Part shown: in pieces, positions 9,015 to 13,302 of the stretch
Layout of the letters: each line of letters starts with the position of its first letter
How positions within the stretch are numbered: the stretch's first letter is position 1
DNA from: Cyanobium sp.
GTDB taxonomy: Bacteria > Cyanobacteriota > Cyanobacteriia > PCC-6307 > Cyanobiaceae
Assembly: GCA_014191535.1 (NCBI GenBank)
Contig: BJHC01000015.1
Location: 1 to 13,302, forward strand
Direction of reading: 5' to 3'
Length of the DNA: 13,302 nucleotides
Position numbers and translations under genes: made by a program
Notes under the pieces: model-generated
What the model saw: the letters and a program-made list of their open reading frames with translations, nothing else
Database searches by the model: none
Told to the model about the DNA's origin: nothing

Positions 9015-9188
9015 GGGACCCTGGGCAAACGGTGAGGCCGGAAGCTACCACCGAGGTTTCTCGCCCCCTTGCGACAACCGCCTGAGAAAGCGCCACATCA
9101 ACGCCGGAAAAGAACAGAAAATTCCAGTCCTTCAGAGAAAACTCTGCTAGGTTCCGCCAACGATTCCCAACTGTCGCAGCCCAATCTC
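9015..9188. promoter_or_regulatory. Divergent intergenic region between proS and the HTH gene
   Basis: This 174-base gap is less GC-rich than its surroundings and must hold start signals for both directions. For the plus-strand gene the best -10 candidate is TAGGTT at 9148-9153, preceded by TG one base upstream (extended -10); no convincing -35 is present. For proS a weak -10, TAGCTT on the minus strand (9047-9042), is possible. No RNA gene is evident. Confidence 0.4.
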
Positions 9189-9692
9189 ATGAGCACCCAT
9201 GCAATGACGTCTGGCCCGATGGCGTCTGGTTTGGGTGCAGGTTTGGGGGGCTCCTTCGGGGCCGTGCTGGGCTCCGCCGCCGAAGCGGCCGCCAACAGCG
9301 CCGAATCGGCGGAGAACCTGATCGGCATCGATGAGGTGCAGCGCAGCCTCAACCGATCGCGCGCGTCGGTGTATCGCTACACCAACACCGACCCGCGCAA
9401 TCTCAACCCTCCGTTTAATCCGCGCAAGCTCAATCCGGAATACCGCAGCGACCAAAAAGAGCCGCTGATGTTCCACCCCAACGAGGTGGCCCGCTTCGCC
9501 CGCGACGTGTTGCGGATCAAGGAGGTCACCGTTGAGGTGCTCAACTCCCCCTCCACCGCCACCCAGCAGCTGCTGACCTCAATCCTGGAGGAACTGCGCA
9601 CCATCCGTGGTCTGCTGAGCAGCAGCGGTTCGGGCACCAGCGACCTCGACGCCCGCCGCGAACAGCACGACCAGGCACGGCCCGCCGCGTAG
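9189..9692 (+). CDS. Predicted HTH (AlpA/MerR-like) DNA-binding protein, otherwise uncharacterised
   Basis: I do not recognise a named gene. The 167-residue product has a glycine/alanine-rich start (about 14-41, with GLGAGLGGSFGAVLG), then IGIDEVQRSLNRSRASVYRY (45-64), which has the spacing of a helix-turn-helix, followed by a basic loop (about 69-90) and LMFHPNEVARFARDVLRI (93-110). HTH, then a turn, then an F-x-x-x-EV-x-x-F helix is the layout of excisionase/AlpA and MerR-type winged domains. A later helix (about 125-143) could be a dimerisation helix. DNA binding is therefore an inference from pattern. The ATG at 9189 is chosen; in-frame ATGs at residues 6 and 11 are alternatives, and upstream codons lie before the candidate promoter. 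It has its own promoter, so it may act alone. Confidence 0.75.
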   Translation: MSTHAMTSGPMASGLGAGLGGSFGAVLGSAAEAAANSAESAENLIGIDEVQRSLNRSRASVYRYTNTDPRNLNPPFNPRKLNPEYRSDQKEPLMFHPNEVARFARDVLRIKEVTVEVLNSPSTATQQLLTSILEELRTIRGLLSSSGSGTSDLDARREQHDQARPAA

Positions 9693-9693
9693 C

Positions 9694-9699
9694 TAGGGT
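9694..9699 (+). promoter_or_regulatory. Candidate -10 element (TAGGGT) for the small membrane-protein gene
   Basis: TAGGGT inside GCTAGGGT lies directly after the HTH gene stop and 28 bases before the ATG at 9728, a normal distance. The -35 is not recognisable. If real, it rules out the GTG at 9698 as start of the next gene. Confidence 0.4.
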
Positions 9700-9727
9700 G
9701 GCCTTGGCCCAGATGGGCCGTTTGAGC

Positions 9728-9967
9728 ATGGAATCCGACTCTTCAGACCCCCCTCCCCGAACCAGCGCTCTGAGCCCGATCACCGACGACAACGGTGAGA
9801 CCGGCGAGGAGCCCTACCGTTCGACCAGCCTCTTCCACACGGCGGCCCCCCTGTTGGGGGTGCTGCTGGGCCTCTGCACGCTGACGCTGCCCCTGGCCTG
9901 CGTGATCAGCGACCGCACTGCTCCCCCCACGCCCCCGGGGCTGGCCCAGTCGGTCGCCCGTCCCTGA
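9728..9967 (+). CDS. Small single-pass membrane protein (79 aa)
   Basis: I do not recognise a family. The first 36 residues are polar, acidic and proline-rich. One hydrophobic segment at about 39-60 (AAPLLGVLLGLCTLTLPLAC) could span the membrane, followed by a short proline-rich tail. There is no signal peptide at the very start, so an N-terminus-in anchor is likely. I chose the ATG at 9728 over ATG 9713 and GTG 9698 because a -10-like element overlaps the latter and the product then begins MESDSSDPPP. The stop codon lies in a 15-base tandem duplication. Confidence 0.58.
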   Translation: MESDSSDPPPRTSALSPITDDNGETGEEPYRSTSLFHTAAPLLGVLLGLCTLTLPLACVISDRTAPPTPPGLAQSVARP

Positions 9968-9991
9968 GCACCTGATCCCTGAGCGCCTGAT
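9962..9991. repeat. 15-bp tandem duplication across a stop codon
   Basis: Two copies of a 15-base unit (9962-9976 and 9977-9991) abut, differing only at one base (A9970 against G9985). The unit begins CCCTGAGC and includes the TGA stop of the small membrane-protein gene, so a second in-frame TGA follows at 9980-9982. Confidence 0.85.
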
Positions 9992-10009
9992 CAGAGACGC
10001 AGGCTCAGG
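9978..10009. terminator. Possible hairpin between two convergent genes
   Basis: CCTGAGC (9978-9984) and GCTCAGG (10003-10009) pair perfectly with an 18-base loop. It lies between the convergent small membrane-protein gene and the methyltransferase gene, overlapping the latter's stop. There is no T tract on either side, so termination is only suggested by position. Confidence 0.3.
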
Positions 10010-10694
10010 AGCGCCGCTGCAGCAGGAAGCCTTCAAACCCCAGGGCCTGGAACACCCGGGCTGGATCGCCAAACCCAGCCGCATTCACCAGGCTGGTGAG
10101 CCGCGCCAGGCCGATGGGATGCAGGCCCTGGTTCGAGGTCCCGGGCTGGGCGGCCAGCCCACTGGCCTGCTGGAAGCCCCCCCAGGCGGCCTCCAACTGC
10201 CCCTCCAGGGAGGGGAGGCTGGTCTGCATCAGATCCACCAGCACCAATTGCGCTCCCGGTTGCAGCGATCGGGCCAGGGCGGTGAGGAAGGCCAGCTTGC
10301 TGCCGTCATCGGGCAACGACTGCAACACCAGCACCGACAGGGCACCGGCGTAGCGGCCGGCGATGCCGGGCTCGTCCACCAGGGCCTCCACGGTGGTCTG
10401 GCGCCAGTCGATGGCGGCCTGATCGCCGAGCCGCTGGCGCGATTCCTGCAGCATCTCGTCGCTGGGATCGATGGCGGTGAGGCGCCAATCGGGCCGCTGG
10501 GCCACGGCCTCCACCAATTCGGCACCGGTGCCGCAGCCCGCCACCAACACCTCCGCCCCGGCCGCCGTGGCCACCGGTGAGGCCGCCAGCAGGGCCACCG
10601 CCAGCCGCGCCAGGCTGCCGTAGCCAGGGATCACCTGGCTCTGAAGCCGTTCGTAGCCCGCTGGATTCAAGGCCGTTCGCCAAGGGAACCCCAA
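10005..10694 (-). CDS. Class I SAM-dependent methyltransferase
   Basis: The product (229 residues) has a Rossmann-type methyltransferase core: motif I VLVAGCGTGAE (49-59), an acidic end of strand 2 in LTAIDPSDEML (72-82), a DWRQTTVEAL segment (96-105) and LVLVDLM at strand 5 (about 150-156). Substrate is unknown; the ALNPAGYERLQ opening (8-18) is seen in related cyanobacterial proteins. The start is uncertain. A TTG at 10694 is the first usable start; the frame stays open upstream towards the ferredoxin promoter but offers no ATG or GTG. It is divergent from the ferredoxin gene with a 126-base gap and converges on the small membrane-protein gene. Confidence 0.87.
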   Translation of the reverse strand: MGFPWRTALNPAGYERLQSQVIPGYGSLARLAVALLAASPVATAAGAEVLVAGCGTGAELVEAVAQRPDWRLTAIDPSDEMLQESRQRLGDQAAIDWRQTTVEALVDEPGIAGRYAGALSVLVLQSLPDDGSKLAFLTALARSLQPGAQLVLVDLMQTSLPSLEGQLEAAWGGFQQASGLAAQPGTSNQGLHPIGLARLTSLVNAAGFGDPARVFQALGFEGFLLQRRS

Positions 10695-10787
10695 TGCTAC
10701 GGACGGTCCCAGGCGGCTCCAGGCCCCGGCCAGCCTGCTTTTGATGTCAGCCTGCCGGTTGGTCAGCGGAAACCGGCCTCGGCCAGG

Positions 10788-10793
10788 TAAGTT
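10788..10793 (+). promoter_or_regulatory. Candidate -10 element (TAAGTT) for the ferredoxin gene
   Basis: TAAGTT in a GGTAAGTTTG context lies 27 bases before the GTG start. A possible -35 (TTGGTC, 10759-10764) is spaced too far, so the assignment is tentative. Confidence 0.35.
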
Positions 10794-10820
10794 TGTCGGC
10801 GCCGAGATCCCCGTCCGACC

Positions 10821-11180
10821 GTGCCCACCATCCGTTTTGAACAGGAAGGCCAGCAGGTCGGTTGCATCGAGGGAGCGAATCTGCGCAAGGCCGCCGTCGA
10901 TGCCGGCATCAACCCCTACAAGGGGCTGAACAACCTCAACAACTGCGGTGGCGTCGGCCAGTGCGGCACCTGTGTGGTGGAGGTGGTGGAGGGCATGCAG
11001 AACCTCTCCCCCCGCAGCGACGTGGAGCAGGTGTACCTGGCGGATCGGCCCGCCAACTACCGCCTCAGCTGCCGCACCAGCGTCAACGGCGATGTCACCA
11101 TCCGCACCCGTCCCCAGGGCGGCGTGGGCAAAGGCTCCAACAGCCTGGTGGGTGCGCTGAAGTCGCTGATCGGCAAGTGA
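10821..11180 (+). CDS. [2Fe-2S] ferredoxin-type protein
   Basis: This 119-residue product is a small electron carrier of the beta-grasp ferredoxin fold. The cluster ligands are Cys42, Cys48, Cys51 and Cys84: the spacing is C-x5-C-x2-C, then a distant SCR cysteine. Classical photosynthetic PetF uses C-x4-C-x2-C, so this is closer to the adrenodoxin-type spacing and is probably not the main photosystem I acceptor. A basic glycine-rich tail (about 95-119, ending SLIGK) extends beyond the fold. The start is a GTG at 10821; the product then begins MPTIRFEQEG. The ArsC-like gene follows after 10 bases. The redox partner is unknown. Confidence 0.92.
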   Translation: MPTIRFEQEGQQVGCIEGANLRKAAVDAGINPYKGLNNLNNCGGVGQCGTCVVEVVEGMQNLSPRSDVEQVYLADRPANYRLSCRTSVNGDVTIRTRPQGGVGKGSNSLVGALKSLIGK

Positions 11181-11190
11181 GCCCCAGGGC

Positions 11191-11565
11191 GTGAGCCAGC
11201 CTCCCCTGCGCCTCTACAGCTATCCCGCCTGCGGCACCTGCCGCAAAGCCCTGCAATGGCTCGCCCAGCAGGGCTTTTCTGTGCAGGCCGGATCCCTCGA
11301 GCTGGTGGACATCACCGGCACACCCCCCAGCCCCGCCGAGCTGCGCCAGGCCATGGCCGCCGTGGGGCGCAAGCGCCTGTTCAACACCAGCGGCCAGAGC
11401 TACCGGGCCCTGGGCAGCGCCGCGGTGGCGGCGCTCGACGATGACCAGGCCATCGCCGCCCTGGCCGCCGACGGCAAGCTGATCAAACGGCCCTTCGCCA
11501 TCACCGCCGGCGGTGCCGCCCTGGTGGGCTTCAAGCCGGAGGAGTGGCAGGCGGCCCTGGGCTGA
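11191..11565 (+). CDS. ArsC/Spx/YffB-family thioredoxin-fold protein
   Basis: The 124-residue product matches the arsenate-reductase-like family: an N-terminal LYSYPACGTCRKAL (residues 8-21) with a C-x2-C pair at 14 and 17, LFNTSGQSYRALG (63-75), and LIKRPF (97-102), where Arg100 precedes the expected cis-proline. Family members include glutaredoxin-linked arsenate reductases, Spx regulators and YffB-like proteins of unknown role, so arsenate reduction is not proven; no arsenic-resistance genes lie nearby. The start is a GTG at 11191, 10 bases after the ferredoxin stop, implying cotranscription. The last 35 bases overlap the end of the convergent membrane-protein gene. Confidence 0.88.
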   Translation: MSQPPLRLYSYPACGTCRKALQWLAQQGFSVQAGSLELVDITGTPPSPAELRQAMAAVGRKRLFNTSGQSYRALGSAAVAALDDDQAIAALAADGKLIKRPFAITAGGAALVGFKPEEWQAALG

Positions 11566-13018
11566 GGGTTTCAGCCGGGCTGGTGAGCTCATCGAGCTCC
11601 TCCATCAACGCATCGATGCCGGCGCGGTTCATCTGGGCCAGGTAGTTGAGCTTGAGCTGCTGCAGCAGGGTCACCAGCAGCTGCTGGCTGCGCTGCAGGG
11701 TGCCCCCCTGCTCCAGGCCCGCCGCCAGTTCCTCCCAGAAGCGATCCCCGAAGCGCTGCAGCAGCTCCACCTGGCGCTCGTCGCTCTGGGCCAGCCGCTG
11801 GGCGGTGCCGCGGGCCAGCTCGATCAGGCTGTCCACCATGCCGCCGGCCACCTGGCGGCTGAGCACGGGGGGCAGCACCGCCCCACCGGGCACCTCCCGC
11901 AGGCTCTGCTGCAGGGCATGGCCCAGCAGCGACTGCAGCTCCGGCGCCAACCGCGGGGTCACCTCCCCCAGCAGCAACGGCCCCCACAGCTTCACCAGTT
12001 CCAGCAGTTGCTGCTCCTCGCTGACGCTGACGCTCTGATGGCTGCGCAGGCTGCGGATCCAGCGCGGCCACTGGGGGGAGCGGATCAGCGACTGGGTGCC
12101 ATCCACCAGCTGCAGGGCCAGCACCTCAAACAATTCCAGGGCCAGCAACGACACCACGGCGCGGCTCACTGCCGCCCGCAGCGGTTCGATGTTGATCAGG
12201 CGGGCCTGGCTGAGGCGCTCCACCACCGGCACCACCCGCAGCCAGCACCAGAAGGGCAACAGCAGCGGCAGGTCGATCCAGCGCCGCAGCAGGGCATCGC
12301 GCCAGCTCAGGCCGGGGAAGCGGCGCCGCAGCCGCACCATCCGCAGCAGGATGTCGAGGGCGAAGACGCTCTGGAACAGCAGCAGGTCGGTGCGCCAGAA
12401 GTGGTCGGTGGGCCTGCCGTTTTCGTCGATCGCCCGCCAGTAGCTGGTGGACACCAGCGGCAGCACCTGCTGGCGCCAGAAGCGGCGCTCCTGCTGCCAG
12501 CCGTGGCGGGCCAGCCAGCCGTCGCTGAGCAGCCGATCGGCGGACTGCTTGGCCGAATCCAGGCCGGCCTGCTGGCGCAGGCGGTTTTTCAGCTTTTCGA
12601 GGGTGCCGCTGTTGCCGGAGGCGGCGAACGGGTTTTCGTTGAGCATCTCCACCGTCAGCTCCACCTGGCGGCGGCGCAACGGGGCGGTGACCGCCGCGGG
12701 CTCACCGGCCAGCAGGGCGCGGTCGAGCTGCTGAAAGGAGGCCAGATACAGCTGGGTTTCGCGGTGGGGCTCAATGCCCTTCACCGGGTCATAGAGCGGG
12801 GTGATGTCCGGCAGCAGGGGCAGGGGCACCACCAGCGGCATCTGGGGCAGCGGTGTGAGGTTGCGCTGCAGCCAGAAGGTGCGCAGGGGCACGTAGCTGA
12901 TGTCGAACAGCACCCACAGCAGGTTGAGGGCCGCCCACAGGGCCACCGCCCGATCCCAGTGCAGCCAGAGCCGCGAGGCCGTGACCCTCTGGGTCGACAA
13001 CCAACGCGGACGAACCAT
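11531..13018 (-). CDS. Conserved cyanobacterial multi-helix membrane protein of unknown function
   Basis: This 495-residue protein looks like a cyanobacterial family without known function. A first membrane helix lies at about 24-46 (ALWAALNLLWVLFDISYVPL) and is followed by LYDPVKGIEPHRETQLYL (75-92). After a long charged segment come two more hydrophobic stretches at about 211-227 and 247-266, the second containing LPLLLPFWCWLRVVPVVERL (250-269), then an amphipathic helical region near 281-306. The C-terminal third is helical, charged and soluble-looking, ending in a proline-rich tail. The ATG at 13018 gives MVRPRWLS. The gene is divergent from lepB with 59 bases between starts; its 3' end overlaps the ArsC-like gene by 35 bases. 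Helix limits are estimates by eye. Confidence 0.82.
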   Translation of the reverse strand: MVRPRWLSTQRVTASRLWLHWDRAVALWAALNLLWVLFDISYVPLRTFWLQRNLTPLPQMPLVVPLPLLPDITPLYDPVKGIEPHRETQLYLASFQQLDRALLAGEPAAVTAPLRRRQVELTVEMLNENPFAASGNSGTLEKLKNRLRQQAGLDSAKQSADRLLSDGWLARHGWQQERRFWRQQVLPLVSTSYWRAIDENGRPTDHFWRTDLLLFQSVFALDILLRMVRLRRRFPGLSWRDALLRRWIDLPLLLPFWCWLRVVPVVERLSQARLINIEPLRAAVSRAVVSLLALELFEVLALQLVDGTQSLIRSPQWPRWIRSLRSHQSVSVSEEQQLLELVKLWGPLLLGEVTPRLAPELQSLLGHALQQSLREVPGGAVLPPVLSRQVAGGMVDSLIELARGTAQRLAQSDERQVELLQRFGDRFWEELAAGLEQGGTLQRSQQLLVTLLQQLKLNYLAQMNRAGIDALMEELDELTSPAETLSPGPPATPPA

Positions 13019-13040
13019 CGGATGACGCGGGCAACGGCCC

Positions 13041-13046
13041 TAATCT
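13041..13046 (+). promoter_or_regulatory. Candidate -10 element (TAATCT) for lepB
   Basis: TAATCT lies between the divergent membrane-protein and lepB starts, 31 bases before the TTG at 13078. No clear -35 is present. Confidence 0.3.
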
Positions 13047-13077
13047 GCCTGACTTGCAACCGCTGGCCAGGCCCCCG

Positions 13078-13302
13078 TTGTCACCCGAAGAACCCTCAAC
13101 CGCCGGTCAGCCCCAACCTGAAAACCCGCCCAAGCCCCAGGCCAACCACGATCCGGAAAGCCCGTGGGTGTTCTGGAGGGGGGTGCTGATCACGCTGGGG
13201 GTGGCCCTGGGGGTGCGGCAGGTGCTGCTGGAGGCCCGCTACATCCCCTCCGGCTCGATGCTGCCGGGCCTGCAGATCCAGGACCGGCTGCTGGTGGAGA
13301 AG
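13078..13302 (+). CDS. lepB: Signal peptidase I, 5' part only
   Basis: LepB cleaves signal peptides from exported proteins at the outer face of the membrane. Only the first 75 codons are present; the right edge cuts it. A proline-rich cytoplasmic start (about 1-29) leads to one membrane helix (about 33-50), then YIPSGSMLPGLQIQDRLLVE (55-74), the family signature with the catalytic Ser60. The catalytic lysine lies beyond the window. The frame has no ATG or GTG before the helix except a GTG at 13168; I prefer the TTG at 13078 because the upstream TTG at 13054 falls at the expected transcription start of the candidate promoter. The start is the least certain part. Confidence 0.88.
   Translation, partial: MSPEEPSTAGQPQPENPPKPQANHDPESPWVFWRGVLITLGVALGVRQVLLEARYIPSGSMLPGLQIQDRLLVEK

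Noticed and set aside
9189..9692. Prophage or integrative element marked by the AlpA-like protein
   Set aside because: No integrase, attachment repeat, tRNA, or change in base composition is visible around it.
11191..11565. Arsenic resistance operon
   Set aside because: Only one ArsC/Spx-fold gene is present, with no arsenite pump, ArsR-type regulator or other arsenic gene nearby.
11513..13189. A 558-codon plus-strand frame opposite the membrane protein
   Set aside because: Gln/His/Ala-rich antisense shadow that also runs through the lepB start in a different frame; it has no recognisable motif.

Overview
The window looks like part of the core chromosome of a high-GC picocyanobacterium of the Cyanobium/Synechococcus type. 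The evidence is a Psb27 photosystem II assembly lipoprotein, a cyanobacterial-type N-acetylglutamate kinase, a cobalamin-pathway reductase, several families I know mainly from cyanobacteria (DUF2854, DUF3153, a three-helix membrane protein with a conserved DPVKGIEPHRE motif), and very high G+C with strong third-position GC bias. The genus is an inference. I see no mobile element, CRISPR array, tRNA or rRNA. Genes are packed tightly and no gene-free gap exceeds 300 bases; the longest is about 170 bases, upstream of proS.

Layout from left to right. At 1-2294 a minus-strand run reads DUF2854 membrane protein, argB, then a TPR-like/DUF3153 protein cut by the left edge. At 2293-2517 a small plus-strand coiled-coil protein starts on a codon that overlaps the DUF2854 start codon. 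At 2542-3078 lies ssb (minus), divergent from the plus-strand pair cobK-cutA (3111-4268). cutA converges on and overlaps the end of a minus-strand run that reads proS, psb27, purA, PfkB-family kinase (9014 down to 4235). A divergent promoter region follows, then two small plus-strand genes: a predicted HTH DNA-binding protein (9189-9692) and a 79-residue membrane protein (9728-9967). A minus-strand SAM methyltransferase (10694-10005) is divergent from a plus-strand pair, a [2Fe-2S] ferredoxin and an ArsC/Spx-like protein (10821-11565). That pair overlaps the end of a minus-strand membrane protein (13018-11531), which is divergent from the first 75 codons of signal peptidase I (lepB) at the right edge.

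Functionally this is mostly housekeeping: arginine synthesis, DNA maintenance, cobalamin synthesis, AMP synthesis and probably nucleoside or sugar phosphorylation, tRNA charging, photosystem II assembly and protein export. The parts least explained by known biology are the HTH protein, the DUF3153 fusion, the membrane protein facing lepB, the ferredoxin/ArsC-like pair, and the structured leader in front of purA. I did not find a convincing new multi-gene system. Several genes start with GTG or TTG, so start calls matter; I give my reasoning for each.
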